64,000 nt of DNA, taken from the NCBI RefSeq assembly GCF_006494815.1, contig NZ_CP041091.1, forward strand, positions 620,001 through 684,000, given 5' to 3'. The stretch's first letter is position 1. Every line of letters starts with the position of its first letter. The notes below the pieces were generated by a model, which saw only the letters and a list, made by a program, of their open reading frames with translations, made no database searches and was not told the DNA's origin. A program made the position numbers and the translations under genes. Positions 1 through 8,775 of this stretch are shown piece by piece. This stretch comes from Nocardioides sambongensis (lineage in GTDB: Bacteria; Actinomycetota; Actinomycetes; Propionibacteriales; Nocardioidaceae).

Positions 1-468
1 GTCGAGACGGCCGGTGGTCCCGCCGGGCAGCTCGAGGTGCTCGTGGACCACGCCGGTCCAACGCCACGGCCGGTCCAGGCGGACCAGGCCGACCCGCTCG
101 TAGCGGACCCCGGTGCGCCGCACCTCGAGCAGGTAGCCGTCCAGGTCCGGTGCTGGCCACGAGTCGGGAGGGTCCTCCAGGACCTCGTCCGCGTCCAGCC
201 ACAGCGTGTAGGCGGGTGTCGCACCGGCCAGTGAGCGCGCCGCCTCCAGGGCCTCGTGGCGGTTGTGACCGAAGGAGACCCAGGGACGCTGCAGCAGACG
301 GCCGGGCGTGCCAGCGGTCACGGTCTCGATGATCGTCTGGGTCCCGTCGGTCGATCCGGTGTCGCAGATGACCCACCAGTCGATCACGGGGAGCACGCTG
401 CGCAGGCAACGCTCGATCACCGGCGCTTCGTCCTTCACGATCATGTGCAGACCGACCCCACCGCGCAT
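1..468 (-). CDS. glycosyltransferase family 2, partial (C-terminus beyond left edge)
   Basis: The reverse strand reads open from an ATG at 468 to the window edge, so only the N-terminal 156 residues are visible. They begin MRGGVGLHMIVKDEAPVIER and hold the GT-A signatures ICDTGSTDGT (about residues 35-44, nucleotide-sugar binding) and LWLDADEVLED (about residues 88-98, the metal-binding DxD region), then a VHEHLELPGG segment often seen in GT2 enzymes of this type. It should transfer a sugar from a nucleotide-sugar donor; the acceptor cannot be told. It is divergent from the TPR lipoprotein. An in-frame ATG at 444 is a possible later start. Family assignment is strong, specificity unknown. Confidence 0.8.
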   Translation of the reverse strand, partial: MRGGVGLHMIVKDEAPVIERCLRSVLPVIDWWVICDTGSTDGTQTIIETVTAGTPGRLLQRPWVSFGHNRHEALEAARSLAGATPAYTLWLDADEVLEDPPDSWPAPDLDGYLLEVRRTGVRYERVGLVRLDRPWRWTGVVHEHLELPGGTTGRLD

Positions 469-535
469 GGGCCGACCGTAGCGGCACGGCTGCCCCGGCT
501 CGGCCATATTCCAGCGGCGGGAGGCGGTGCGTGGC

Positions 536-541
536 TAGAGT
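536..541 (+). promoter_or_regulatory. -10 box of a leaderless promoter (TPR lipoprotein)
   Basis: TAGAGT ends 6 nt before the ATG at 548, so the predicted +1 falls on or next to the start codon. There is no Shine-Dalgarno sequence. Same arrangement as thirteen other genes in the window. Confidence 0.5.
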
Positions 542-547
542 GCGCGC

Positions 548-1147
548 ATGACCTGGCCTGCAAGTGCCAGCGGCGGCCGGGTCCGGCATGCTGCGGCGCG
601 CGTGACGAGCGCTCTTCTTCTCTGCTCGATCGTCGGGCTCGGTGCGGGATGCTCGGGGGACTCCGGTGACGAGGTCGACCCGAAGGCGACGCAGGCCGCC
701 GTCCAGGCGCTGGTCGACCGCGGCGCGTCGGAGCTGGCCACCGGCGATCTGGACGCTGCGACCAGCACCTTCGACAGTGTCCTCGAGCTCGACGCCGGTA
801 ACGCGGTCGCGCACTACAACCTCGGGCTGATCGCTCAGCAGTCCGGCAGCCTGGACAGCGCGATCACCCACTACGACGCAGCGCTGGACAGCGACGGTGA
901 CTACGGCCCGGCGCTCTACAACAAGGCGATCCTGCTCGAGGGCGATGACCTCGAAGGCGCCGTCGAGCTGTACCGGGAGACGATCGACGCACAGCCCGCG
1001 TACGCGCCCGCCTACATGCGGTTGGGCTTCGCGCTCGACCACCTGGGCCGTGCCGACGAGGCGCAACGCTACCTGGAGCGCGGCGTTCAGCTCGATCCGG
1101 AGATGGCGGAGGTCGCCATCCCGGACTACGAGCCCGCAGAGAGCTGA
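548..1147 (+). CDS. TPR-repeat lipoprotein
   Basis: 199 residues. A basic start is followed by a hydrophobic stretch and a lipobox (LGAGC, Cys about residue 35), so the mature protein should be lipid-anchored outside the cytoplasmic membrane. Residues about 50-185 form tetratricopeptide repeats: consecutive 34-residue units with the A-x-x-x-Y/L-x-L-G/A spacing, for example NAVAHYNLGLIAQQSG and YAPAYMRLGFALDHLG. TPRs act as protein-binding scaffolds; no catalytic motif is present. It stands alone between two divergent or separately promoted genes. The ATG is supported by the TAGAGT box just upstream. Role unknown. Confidence 0.8.
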   Translation: MTWPASASGGRVRHAAARVTSALLLCSIVGLGAGCSGDSGDEVDPKATQAAVQALVDRGASELATGDLDAATSTFDSVLELDAGNAVAHYNLGLIAQQSGSLDSAITHYDAALDSDGDYGPALYNKAILLEGDDLEGAVELYRETIDAQPAYAPAYMRLGFALDHLGRADEAQRYLERGVQLDPEMAEVAIPDYEPAES

Positions 1148-1225
1148 GCACCGCCACCGCGGGGCGCAATCCGGGACAAAGGCCCGACCGGGCTGGAATG
1201 AGACACGCGGGCGGTCGATCGCCGC

Positions 1226-1231
1226 TAGCGT
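1226..1231 (+). promoter_or_regulatory. -10 box of a leaderless promoter (collagen-like gene)
   Basis: TAGCGT ends 6 nt before the GTG at 1238; no Shine-Dalgarno sequence. It fixes the GTG as the likely start. Confidence 0.5.
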
Positions 1232-1237
1232 TCGCGC

Positions 1238-2290
1238 GTGAACCAGACTTCGACCCCAGGTCGCGCCACCGGCTCGCCTCGACGCACCGCCGTGCTCGGA
1301 CTCGCTGCGACCGCTGTCATCGGTACGCTCGGCATCCTGCCGACCGCGCCCGCCCAGGCCGGCCCGCCGGAGGTGAAGGACCGGATCGTCGCGTGCTACG
1401 ACCGGAAGACCAAGGCGCTGCGCTTCCTCACCGAGCGCCGGCAAGGCACCGACGACCCGCTGCTGCGCTGCCGGCGCGGGGAGCGCAGGATCGCTTGGTT
1501 CACGACCGGACCGCAGGGCGCGACAGGTGCGACCGGAGCGACGGGTGCGACGGGGGAGACCGGCGCGGCCGGTCCGCAGGGACCTGTCGGTGCCGCTGGG
1601 CCGGTGGGGGCGACCGGCGCGACCGGTGCGACGGGAGCCACGGGGGCGACCGGGCCGATCGGCGCGCAGGGCCCGCAGGGTGTGCAGGGCGAGCAGGGGG
1701 TTGCCGGGGCGACCGGAGCGACGGGTGCGACGGGGGCGACCGGTGCCGCGGGTGTGATGGGGCCGCAGGGGCCGCAGGGCACCCAGGGGCCGATCGGAGC
1801 CACCGGAGCGACCGGTCCCACGGGCGCGGCGGGCGCGACCGGGGCGACCGGCTCCGTCGGCGCGGCCGGCGCCACGGGTGCGGCCGGCCCCGTGGGGGCG
1901 ACCGGTCCGGCAGGCCCGCAGGGCCCGGCCGGTCCCGTCGGCGCGACCGGTCCGGCGGGGCCGACCGGCGCCACCGGGGCCACCGGTCCGGCAGGACCGG
2001 CGGGCGGGTTCACGGGCATCGCCTACCGCACGGCGACCGACTCCGGTCTGACCCATCAGACGCAGGGCGACCGGATCACGGCCTCCTGCGCTCCCGGGGA
2101 GGTCGCGATCGGAGGCGGCCAGAACGGCGCCCACCCGGAGGGCGCCGACGTGTGGTGGTACGACTCCTACCCGAGTGACGCGGCCGGAGCCCCCGACACC
2201 ACCGAACCCACCTCCTGGACGTCCTGGTGGTGGACCAGCAACCCGAACGCATCGGCCACCGTCTACGTCATCTGCGCCCCCACCGGCTGA
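1238..2290 (+). CDS. secreted collagen-like (Gly-X-Y) repeat protein
   Basis: 350 residues, GTG start. The N-terminus has a basic stretch and hydrophobic core with a signal-peptide-like APAQAG site near residue 46. Next is a short Cys-containing domain ([15 protein letters not shown] ... [13 protein letters not shown]) that commonly precedes collagen repeats in Actinobacteria. About residues 91-258 are unbroken G-X-Y triplets, dominated by GAT and GPQ/GPA, which should form a collagen-like triple helix. A C-terminal domain of about 90 residues with two Cys and several Trp follows ([14 protein letters not shown] ... YVICAPTG), probably a globular trimer cap. No sortase or anchor motif is seen, so it is probably released or wall-associated. 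The repetitive DNA makes copy number prone to change or assembly error. Confidence 0.85.
   Translation: MNQTSTPGRATGSPRRTAVLGLAATAVIGTLGILPTAPAQAGPPEVKDRIVACYDRKTKALRFLTERRQGTDDPLLRCRRGERRIAWFTTGPQGATGATGATGATGETGAAGPQGPVGAAGPVGATGATGATGATGATGPIGAQGPQGVQGEQGVAGATGATGATGATGAAGVMGPQGPQGTQGPIGATGATGPTGAAGATGATGSVGAAGATGAAGPVGATGPAGPQGPAGPVGATGPAGPTGATGATGPAGPAGGFTGIAYRTATDSGLTHQTQGDRITASCAPGEVAIGGGQNGAHPEGADVWWYDSYPSDAAGAPDTTEPTSWTSWWWTSNPNASATVYVICAPTG
1510..2007 (+). repeat. tandem Gly-X-Y coding repeat
   Basis: Nine-base-scale imperfect tandem repeats (variants of GCGACCGGAGCGACGGGT) encode the collagen-like stalk. The antisense strand is also open here purely because of the repeat composition. 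Confidence 0.8.
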
Positions 2291-2316
2291 GGCTCCCCGC
2301 TCCGCACGGTCGTCCG

Positions 2317-2322
2317 TAGGGT
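2317..2322 (+). promoter_or_regulatory. -10 box of a leaderless promoter (phr)
   Basis: TAGGGT ends 6 nt before the GTG at 2329; no Shine-Dalgarno sequence. Confidence 0.5.
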
Positions 2323-2328
2323 GGCCGG

Positions 2329-3678
2329 GTGAGCTCCACGGTCCTCTGGTTCCGCCGCGACCTTCGGCTCCGCGACCACCCCGCGCTGCACGCGGCGGCG
2401 GACGCGGCCGACCGGGTCGTCGGCTTGTTCGTGCTGGACCCGGCGCTGTGGGAGGGTGCCGGCCCCGCCCGCCGCGCGTGGCTGGCCGCCTGCCTGGAGG
2501 CCTTGGACGAGTCCATGGGCGGCCGCCTGGTCCTCCGGTACGGCGACCCGGCGCGCGAGGTCCCCGCGGTCGCCGGCGCCGTGGGGGCCGCCGAGGTGCA
2601 CGTGTCCGGCGAGTGCACGCCGTACGGGATGCGGCGGGACCGGAGGGTCGCCGAGGCCCTCGGTGAGGTCAGCCTGGTGCCGACGGGCACGCCGTACGCG
2701 GTGGACCCGGGCCGGGTGCGCAACAAGGCGGGGGAGCCCTACCGGGTGTTCACCCCGTTCTCGCGGGCCTGGCGCGACGTCCCGGTGGAGCCGCCGCAGC
2801 AGGCGCCCGACGTCGCCTGGGCCGGGTCCGACCTCGACGACGCGGACGCGCGTGCCCGCCTGGCTGCAGCTGCCGATGGGGACGGGCCCGACCTGCCTGC
2901 GGTGGGCGAGGACGCCGCAGTCGAGCGCTGGCGCGCGTTCGTCGCCGACGACCTGGCCGACTACGCGCAGGCCCGCGACCTGCCCGCGGCCGACCGCACG
3001 TCCCGGATGTCGCCCTATCTCCGGTTCGGGGTGGTCCATCCCCGGCAGCTGCTGCACCAGGTGCGCAGCCACCGTGGTGAGGGGCGGCACAGCTATGAGA
3101 CCGAGCTCGCGTGGCGGGAGTTCTACGCCGACGTGCTGCTGCACCACCCGGACTCCGCCTGGCGCGACCTGCGACCGCTCGACCTCGACTACGACGAGCC
3201 CGGCGACCCGGTGGAGGCCTGGCGCCGCGGCGAGACCGGCTTCCCGATCGTCGACGCCGGGATGCGCCAGCTGGCCCATCAGGGGTGGATGCACAACCGG
3301 GTGCGGATGATCACCGCCAGCTTCCTGACCAAGGACCTGCACGTGTGGTGGCCGGTCGGTGCCCGGCACTTCCTCGACCACCTGACCGACGGCGACCTCG
3401 CCTCCAACAACCACGGCTGGCAGTGGGTCGCCGGGACCGGCACCGACGCGGCACCGTACTTCCGGGTGTTCAACCCGGTCACCCAGGGGATCCGGTTCGA
3501 CCCGTCCGGCGACTACGTCCGGCGCTGGGTGCCCGAGCTGGAGCACCTGGCCGGCGCGGCGGCGCACGAGCCGTGGAAGCACGCCGAGGGGTATGACCAC
3601 GGCTATCCCGAGCCGATCGTCGACCATGCGGACGAGCGCCGCGAGGCGCTGGCGCGGTACGACCGGGCCAGGGCCTGA
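2329..3678 (+). CDS. phr: deoxyribodipyrimidine photolyase
   Basis: 449 residues, the usual length of class I CPD photolyases. The N-terminal alpha/beta antenna domain opens with VLWFRRDLRLRDHPAL. The C-terminal FAD/DNA-binding domain has TELAWREFYADVL, FPIVDAGMRQL, GWMHNRVRMITASFLTKDL and GDLASNNHGWQWVAGTGTDA, which hold the FAD-contacting and electron-transfer Trp residues of the family. It uses blue light to split cyclobutane pyrimidine dimers. It has its own leaderless promoter and is 70 bp upstream of the recombinase gene. Confidence 0.95.
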   Translation: MSSTVLWFRRDLRLRDHPALHAAADAADRVVGLFVLDPALWEGAGPARRAWLAACLEALDESMGGRLVLRYGDPAREVPAVAGAVGAAEVHVSGECTPYGMRRDRRVAEALGEVSLVPTGTPYAVDPGRVRNKAGEPYRVFTPFSRAWRDVPVEPPQQAPDVAWAGSDLDDADARARLAAAADGDGPDLPAVGEDAAVERWRAFVADDLADYAQARDLPAADRTSRMSPYLRFGVVHPRQLLHQVRSHRGEGRHSYETELAWREFYADVLLHHPDSAWRDLRPLDLDYDEPGDPVEAWRRGETGFPIVDAGMRQLAHQGWMHNRVRMITASFLTKDLHVWWPVGARHFLDHLTDGDLASNNHGWQWVAGTGTDAAPYFRVFNPVTQGIRFDPSGDYVRRWVPELEHLAGAAAHEPWKHAEGYDHGYPEPIVDHADERREALARYDRARA

Positions 3679-3736
3679 GCCTGACGGCGCCGCCGGTTCT
3701 CGGCCGGTGCGCGCCCCGATCCGGGCTCGGGCCGCC

Positions 3737-3742
3737 TACGAT
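3737..3742 (+). promoter_or_regulatory. -10 box of a leaderless promoter (xerC)
   Basis: TACGAT ends 6 nt before the GTG at 3749. This argues against the longer open frame that starts upstream at 3593 inside phr. Confidence 0.5.
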
Positions 3743-3748
3743 CACGGG

Positions 3749-4705
3749 GTGAGCGAGGTGCCGGACGACGCCGGGACCGACGCCCCCTCCGGGCTGTCGG
3801 AGTCCTGGGCGCGCCTGCTCGGCGACTACGAGCGGCACCTGGTCTCCGAACGGGATCTCGCACCGCACACGGTCACCGCCTACACCAAGGACGTCGCGGC
3901 CCTGCTCGAGCACGCCGACCGCGCCCGGGTGCACCGGCCGGAGGACCTGGACCTGCGGCTGCTGCGCAGCTGGCTCGCCCGCCAGCAAGCCGCCGGGCTC
4001 TCCCGCACGACGGTCGCCCGGCGGGCGACCGCGGCTCGGGTCTTCACCGGATGGCTCGCGCGCACCGGCCGCGCGCCCAGTGACGTCGGCTCCTCCCTCG
4101 GATCGCCGAAGCCGCACCGCACCCTGCCGGCGGTGCTGCGGGCCGACGAGGCGCGCCGTCTGGTGGACGCGGCAGCGGAACGGGCGGACGACGGCACCCC
4201 GGTGGGGCTGCGCGACGTCGCGATCGTCGAGCTCCTCTACGCGACCGGCATGCGGGTGGGGGAGCTGGTCGGCCTCGACGTGGACGACCTCGATCGGGAC
4301 CGCAACGTGGTGCGCGTGCTGGGCAAGGGCCGCAAGGAGCGCAGCGTGCCCTTCGGGGTGCCGGCGGGTCGTGCCGTCGACGACTGGCTGGTCCGCGGGC
4401 GCCCGGCCCTGGCCAGGGAGGGCTCCGGCCCCGCCCTCTTCCTCGGAGCCCGCGGAGCGCGGGTCGACCAGCGTGCAGTGCGCACGATGGTGCACCGACG
4501 GCTCGAGGACGTCCCGGGCGCGCCGGACCTCGGCCCGCACGGCCTCCGCCACACGGCCGCCACGCACCTGCTCGAGGGCGGGGCCGACCTGCGCTCGGTC
4601 CAGGAGCTGCTCGGTCACGCCTCGCTCGCCACCACCCAGCGCTACACGCATGTCACGACGGACCGGCTGCGGCGGGCGTACCGCCAGGCGCACCCGCGGG
4701 CGTGA
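3749..4705 (+). CDS. xerC: XerC-type tyrosine recombinase
   Basis: 318 residues from the GTG at 3749. An N-terminal SAM-like DNA-binding domain (about 10-110; LGDYERHLVSERDLAPHTVTAY) precedes the catalytic domain. The catalytic set is visible: Arg in YATGMRVGELVGL, His and Arg in HGLRHTAATHLLEGG, His in LGHASLATTQRYTHV, and the nucleophile Tyr of RYTHV. Its position close upstream of rpsB-tsf is typical of chromosomal XerC, which resolves chromosome dimers at dif with XerD. It is distinct from the element integrase at 38483, which is longer. Confidence 0.88.
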   Translation: MSEVPDDAGTDAPSGLSESWARLLGDYERHLVSERDLAPHTVTAYTKDVAALLEHADRARVHRPEDLDLRLLRSWLARQQAAGLSRTTVARRATAARVFTGWLARTGRAPSDVGSSLGSPKPHRTLPAVLRADEARRLVDAAAERADDGTPVGLRDVAIVELLYATGMRVGELVGLDVDDLDRDRNVVRVLGKGRKERSVPFGVPAGRAVDDWLVRGRPALAREGSGPALFLGARGARVDQRAVRTMVHRRLEDVPGAPDLGPHGLRHTAATHLLEGGADLRSVQELLGHASLATTQRYTHVTTDRLRRAYRQAHPRA

Positions 4706-4707
4706 GC

Positions 4708-4733
4708 GGCGTCGGCGACGAGCCGCCGACGCC
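4708..4733 (+). terminator. hairpin after xerC
   Basis: A perfect 10-bp GC-rich stem (GGCGTCGGCG / CGCCGACGCC) with a 6-nt loop starts just after the xerC stop. There is no U tract, as usual for actinobacterial terminators. Confidence 0.6.
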
Positions 4734-4749
4734 ACCGTCCGGGCGCCAC

Positions 4750-4755
4750 TAGGGT
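4750..4755 (+). promoter_or_regulatory. -10 box of a leaderless promoter (galM)
   Basis: TAGGGT ends 6 nt before the ATG at 4762; no Shine-Dalgarno sequence. Confidence 0.5.
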
Positions 4756-4761
4756 GGCGCC

Positions 4762-5805
4762 ATGGCTGACAGAAGCGGCGCCGGCCGACCCCTGACCACC
4801 GCGGACCACGGCACCGCGGACGTGGTCATCGGCGGTGGGAACGGGCCGGAGGTGCATCTGCTCGAGGTCGGGGCGACCGTGCAGCGGATGGTGGTCACCG
4901 GCGGCGACGGGGTCCGGCGCGACGTGGCCCTCGGACTCCGCGGCGCCGCCGCGGCACGGTCCGGCACCGCCTACGTCGGCAGCATCGTCGGCCGGTACGC
5001 CAACCGGATCGCGCACGGGCATGCGGTGGTCGGGGGATCGGAGCTGCGTCTGCCGCTCAACGACCGCGGCCACCACCTCCACGGCGGACCCGACGGCTTC
5101 CACCAGCGACGGTGGGCCGTCGTGGACAGGGCCGCCGACGCCGTCACCTTCGAGCTCACCAGTCCCGACGGAGACTCCGGCTACCCGGGCGAGCTGTCCG
5201 TGCGAGCTCGCTACCGCGTCACCGCGGACCGCGTCGAGCTCGACATCGCGGCCACGACGACCGCCACCACCCTGGTCAACCTGACCAGTCACGTCTACCT
5301 CAACCTGGACGGCTCCGGCTCCGTGGAGGACCACCTGCTCCAGGTGCCCGCCGGGCGCTACACGCCGGTCGACGACTCCTCGATCCCGACCGGGGACCAT
5401 GCCGACGTGCGCGGGACCGGGTTCGATCTGACCGCGGCACAGCGGATCGGAGACGTCGTACGTCAACCGGACCCGGGGATCCGGGTCGCCCGCGGCCTCG
5501 ACCACAACTATGTGATCGACGCACCGGGCTGGCGCCGCGTCGCCACGCTCGACTCCCCGGCCGCACGCACCCGGATGGACCTGTGGTCCGACCAGCCCGG
5601 TCTTCAGGTCTACACCGGCAACTCCTTCGACGGCACGGGTCGTGACCTCCGCGGTCGCCCGATCGGGCCCCGGGCCGCGGTGGCCCTGGAACCCCAGCTC
5701 GCACCGGACTCTCCGAACCGACCCGGATGGCCGTCGGCGGTCCTGGAGCCGGGGGAGACCTACCGGTCGAGGATGGCCTGGGTTTTCTCCGCCCTGACCG
5801 GCTGA
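4762..5805 (+). CDS. galM: aldose 1-epimerase (galactose mutarotase)
   Basis: 347 residues, full length for the family. It catalyses alpha/beta anomer interconversion of galactose or glucose, feeding the Leloir pathway. Diagnostic segments are GRYANRIAHG (about 73-82), the substrate His of NDRGHHLHGGPDGF (about 94-107), LVNLTSHVYLNLDGSG, and the catalytic Glu in AVALEPQLAPDSPN (about 309-322). No other galactose genes are adjacent, so the substrate is inferred. It is convergent with the M23 peptidase gene, with 2 bp between the stop codons. Confidence 0.92.
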   Translation: MADRSGAGRPLTTADHGTADVVIGGGNGPEVHLLEVGATVQRMVVTGGDGVRRDVALGLRGAAAARSGTAYVGSIVGRYANRIAHGHAVVGGSELRLPLNDRGHHLHGGPDGFHQRRWAVVDRAADAVTFELTSPDGDSGYPGELSVRARYRVTADRVELDIAATTTATTLVNLTSHVYLNLDGSGSVEDHLLQVPAGRYTPVDDSSIPTGDHADVRGTGFDLTAAQRIGDVVRQPDPGIRVARGLDHNYVIDAPGWRRVATLDSPAARTRMDLWSDQPGLQVYTGNSFDGTGRDLRGRPIGPRAAVALEPQLAPDSPNRPGWPSAVLEPGETYRSRMAWVFSALTG

Positions 5806-5807
5806 CC

Positions 5808-6410
5808 TCACCCGGTCCCGGGCCACAGGGGCAGCAGTCGCACCGGCCCGGCGCCCACCAGCAGCAACGGGTCGAGGTAGGTCTGCCCGCGCAGCCAGCC
5901 CCAGTGCAGGCAGGCACGGGGGAAGCAGTGCGACAGCGCCAGTTGCAGGTGTCCGATCACCGCTCCCGCCTCGACTCGATCGCCGACCGCGACCGACGCG
6001 CTGACGGGCTCGTAGGTGGTGCGGGTGTCGCCGTGGCCCACCACGACGACGCCGCGGCCGGCGAGGGAACCGGCGAAGAGCACGGTCCCGGGGAGCGCGG
6101 AACGCACGCTGCTCCCGAAGGTGCCGGCGAGGTCGACGCCCCGGTGCCCCGCACCGTAGGCGGTGGCGGGAGGGTCGAAGTCGTGGACGACGGTGGGTGT
6201 CGGGAGCAGCGGCCACACGCCCACCGGGACCGTTCCGGTGCCCGGGATGGAGTCGTCGGAAGCCGTGCCGTTGTCGGAAGCAGGGACGCCGCCGGAGTAC
6301 GCGCCGGAGGACGCTCCGGCGTCCGCGGCCCCCGGCGCCGCGACCAGGAGGAGCAGTGGCAGGAAGGCGGTCGCCGCCAGCAGGGCGACCCGTCGATGGT
6401 GTTGAGCCAT
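5808..6410 (-). CDS. secreted M23-family peptidase
   Basis: 200 residues with an N-terminal signal peptide (LLAATAFLPLLLLVAAPGAADA). The M23 (LytM) core spans about residues 85-195: HRGVDL supplies the H-x3-D zinc ligands and GRGVVVVGHGDTRTTYEPVS the central strand. The usual HxH pair reads CLHWGW, so one of the two His is replaced, as in some short actinobacterial members; activity is therefore not certain. If active it would cut peptidoglycan cross-links outside the cell. It is divergent from rpsB. Confidence 0.8.
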   Translation of the reverse strand: MAQHHRRVALLAATAFLPLLLLVAAPGAADAGASSGAYSGGVPASDNGTASDDSIPGTGTVPVGVWPLLPTPTVVHDFDPPATAYGAGHRGVDLAGTFGSSVRSALPGTVLFAGSLAGRGVVVVGHGDTRTTYEPVSASVAVGDRVEAGAVIGHLQLALSHCFPRACLHWGWLRGQTYLDPLLLVGAGPVRLLPLWPGTG

Positions 6411-6548
6411 GGACGAAGAGTGCCCGCGCCGCGATCGCTCGGTCGTCGCCGCGGTGACCGGTTGTGGACGAAGCGGCTCGGCACAGCCGCCGCCGGCCGA
6501 TCGGCGTCGTCGTGGGGCCCTGGTGGTGCAGGTGCCGAGCTCCGGTGA

Positions 6549-6579
6549 TTGGTCGGGACACCCCGGATCGGACTATCCT
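6549..6579 (+). promoter_or_regulatory. candidate promoter of rpsB-tsf
   Basis: TTGGTC (6549-6554) and TATCCT (6574-6579) are separated by 19 bp, about 165 nt upstream of rpsB. The long GC-rich leader (about 6586-6745), including a short hairpin around CCCTCCTCCCGGAGGG, is compatible with the S2 autoregulation known in other bacteria. That control is inferred, not shown. Confidence 0.4.
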
Positions 6580-6745
6580 GTGCGGACCGGTCCCGTGGGG
6601 CCGGAATACGCACGTCCGCAGACCACGACGGTGCCCGTCAGGACACCGACCGCCCGTGGGCGACGGCCTTCAGTCCCTCCTCCCGGAGGGTCCGGCCGTG
6701 CGCAGGCGTCAGGACCCAACTGAGAACTACAACAGGAGAACCATC

Positions 6746-7666
6746 ATGGCTGTCGTGACCATGCGCCAGCTCCTCGAGAGCGGCGTCCACTTCGGACACC
6801 AGACCCGACGCTGGAACCCGAAGATGAAGCGCTTCATCATGACCGAGCGCAACGGCATCTACATCATCGACCTGCAGCAGTCGCTGGCTTACATCGACCG
6901 CAGCTACGCGTTCATCAAGGACACCGTGGCCAAGGGCGGGACGATCATGTTCGTCGGCACCAAGAAGCAGGCTCAGGAGGCCATCTCCGAGCAGGCCACC
7001 CGCGTCGGCATGCCCTACGTCAACCAGCGTTGGCTCGGCGGCATGCTCACCAACTTCTCGACCGTGCACCAGCGGATCAACCGCCTCAAGGAGCTCGACG
7101 AGATCAACTTCGACGACGTCGCCGGGTCCGGCCGCACCAAGAAGGAGCTCCTGCAGATGAAGCGGGAGCGGGACAAGCTGGACCGCACCCTGGGCGGCAT
7201 CCGCGAGATGGGCAAGACCCCCTCCGCGGTGTGGATCGTCGACACCAACAAGGAGCACCTCGCGGTCGAGGAGGCCCGCAAGCTGCGGATCCCGATCATC
7301 GCGATCCTCGACTCCAACTGCGACCCCGACCTGGTGGACTTCCCGATCCCGGGCAACGACGACGCCATCCGCGCGGTCGGTCTGCTGACCCGCGTGATCG
7401 CCGACGCCGTCGCCGAGGGCCTGATCGCCCGCTCCGGCGGCAAGGGTGAGGGCGCTGCCACCACCGCCGAGGAGCCGCTCGCCGAGTGGGAGCGCGAGCT
7501 CCTCGCGCAGGGTGAGGGCGAGAAGGCCGCCGAGTCGGCCGACGCCCCCGCGGAGCCGGCCGCCGAGGCGACCACCGAGGCCACCGAGGCGACCGCCGAG
7601 TCCGCCGAGGCCACCGAGGAGCAGGCTGCCGGGACCCCGGCCGCCGACGCTCCGGCCGAGGCCTGA
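6746..7666 (+). CDS. rpsB: 30S ribosomal protein S2
   Basis: 306 residues from the ATG at 6746, with ribosome binding site AGGAGA 6 nt upstream. S2 hallmarks: [44 protein letters not shown], and [23 protein letters not shown]2 binds late on the 30S head-platform and is needed for S1 recruitment where S1 exists. The last roughly 50 residues are an Ala/Glu/Thr-rich acidic tail that exceeds the E. coli protein; such tails are common in Actinobacteria. Co-transcribed with tsf, 47 bp downstream. Confidence 0.97.
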   Translation: MAVVTMRQLLESGVHFGHQTRRWNPKMKRFIMTERNGIYIIDLQQSLAYIDRSYAFIKDTVAKGGTIMFVGTKKQAQEAISEQATRVGMPYVNQRWLGGMLTNFSTVHQRINRLKELDEINFDDVAGSGRTKKELLQMKRERDKLDRTLGGIREMGKTPSAVWIVDTNKEHLAVEEARKLRIPIIAILDSNCDPDLVDFPIPGNDDAIRAVGLLTRVIADAVAEGLIARSGGKGEGAATTAEEPLAEWERELLAQGEGEKAAESADAPAEPAAEATTEATEATAESAEATEEQAAGTPAADAPAEA

Positions 7667-7713
7667 CCTCCGCCGTTCCCCACTCACTCAACGACTGATC
7701 CGAGGGAGGATCC

Positions 7714-8523
7714 ATGGCTTTCTCCGCAGCCGACGTCAAGAAGCTCCGTGAGCTGACCCAGGCCGGCATGATGGACTGCAAGAAGGCGCTCGACGAGACC
7801 GACGGCGACTTCGACAAGGCCGTCGAGCTGCTCCGCGTCAAGGGTGCCGCCAAGGCGGCAGCCCGTGGCGCCGAGCGCGAGACGGCCGCCGGTCTGGTCG
7901 CCAACTCCGGCGGCGCGCTGGTCGAGCTGAAGTCCGAGACCGACTTCGTCGCCAAGGGCGACGACTTCGTCGCGGTCGCCCAGCAGATCGCCGACGCCGC
8001 GAACGAGGCCAAGGCCGGCGACGCCGAGGCCCTCAAGGTCGCGAAGCTCGGTGACAAGACCGTCGCCGAGGTCGTCGAGAGTCTCGCGATCACCATCGGC
8101 GAGAAGATCGAGCTCGGCAATGTCGCCTACTTCGACGGCCCGGTCACGGTCTACCTGCACAAGCGTGCTGCCGACCTGCCGCCGGCCATCGGCGTGCTCG
8201 TCGAGTACGAGGGTGACGAGGCCGCCGCTGCCGGTGCCGCCAAGCAGGTCGCCGCGATGCGTCCTCAGTTCCTGACCCGCGACGAGGTCCCCGCCGACCT
8301 GGTCGAGAAGGAGCGCGCGATCGGTGAGGCCACCGCTCGCGAGGAGGGCAAGCCCGACCACATCATCGGCAAGATCGCCGAGGGCCGCCTCAACGGCTTC
8401 TTCAAGGAGGTCGTCCTCCTCGAGCAGCCGTCGGTGACCGAGAACAAGAAGTCGGTCAAGCAGCTGCTGGACGAGTCCGGCACGACCGTGAAGCGGTTCG
8501 CCCGCTTCGAGGTCGGCGCCTGA
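7714..8523 (+). CDS. tsf: translation elongation factor Ts
   Basis: 269 residues; ribosome binding site GGGAGG upstream. The N-terminal UBA-like domain carries [16 protein letters not shown], the conserved EF-Tu contact region. The core domain has [16 protein letters not shown] (the TDFV motif that contacts the EF-Tu nucleotide site) and later [16 protein letters not shown]. It exchanges GDP for GTP on EF-Tu. Operon with rpsB; the strong hairpin downstream closes the operon. Confidence 0.97.
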   Translation: MAFSAADVKKLRELTQAGMMDCKKALDETDGDFDKAVELLRVKGAAKAAARGAERETAAGLVANSGGALVELKSETDFVAKGDDFVAVAQQIADAANEAKAGDAEALKVAKLGDKTVAEVVESLAITIGEKIELGNVAYFDGPVTVYLHKRAADLPPAIGVLVEYEGDEAAAAGAAKQVAAMRPQFLTRDEVPADLVEKERAIGEATAREEGKPDHIIGKIAEGRLNGFFKEVVLLEQPSVTENKKSVKQLLDESGTTVKRFARFEVGA

Positions 8524-8547
8524 TCGTCGTCGATCGCACCGAGCACT

Positions 8548-8587
8548 GAACGGCCGGTGGTCACCGAGAGGTGACCACCGGCCGTTC
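8548..8587 (+). terminator. strong hairpin terminator after tsf
   Basis: A perfect 17-bp inverted repeat (GAACGGCCGGTGGTCAC and its complement) with a 6-nt loop, 24 bp after the tsf stop. It ends the rpsB-tsf unit. Confidence 0.85.
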
Positions 8588-8595
8588 TGCTGCCG

Positions 8596-8642
8596 CCACC
8601 ACCGTCACCCACCACCGTCACCCACCACCGCCACCCACCACC
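8596..8642. repeat. 13-bp tandem repeat, about 3.6 copies
   Basis: CCACCACCGTCAC is repeated at 8596, 8609 and, with one change, 8622, followed by a partial unit to 8642. It lies in non-coding DNA between the tsf terminator and the next promoter. Confidence 0.8.
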
Positions 8643-8686
8643 GGGGCGCGCGCTGGGCAGTCCGCCCCGAGAGGCGTCGCGCGTTG

Positions 8687-8692
8687 TAGGTT
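8687..8692 (+). promoter_or_regulatory. -10 box for the SPFH operon
   Basis: TAGGTT about 84 nt upstream of the GTG at 8776. Here the gene does have a ribosome binding site (AAGGAG, 8762-8767), so this transcript would carry a normal leader. Confidence 0.4.
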
Positions 8693-8775
8693 TGACGCGT
8701 CCGGCGACCGGACAGGACCCGACCTGCGCCGCGCGGCCAGGGCGCACTTCCGTCTCAGGTGAAGGAGATCGTCCA

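Noticed and set aside
1396..2019. Long minus-strand frame rich in PAGPVAP repeats
   Set aside because: It is the complement of the collagen-like repeat; no start signal, and composition is fully explained by the plus-strand gene.
2263..6561. Very long minus-strand frames opposite phr, xerC and galM
   Set aside because: High-GC shadow frames; the opposite strand has complete enzyme families with all motifs.
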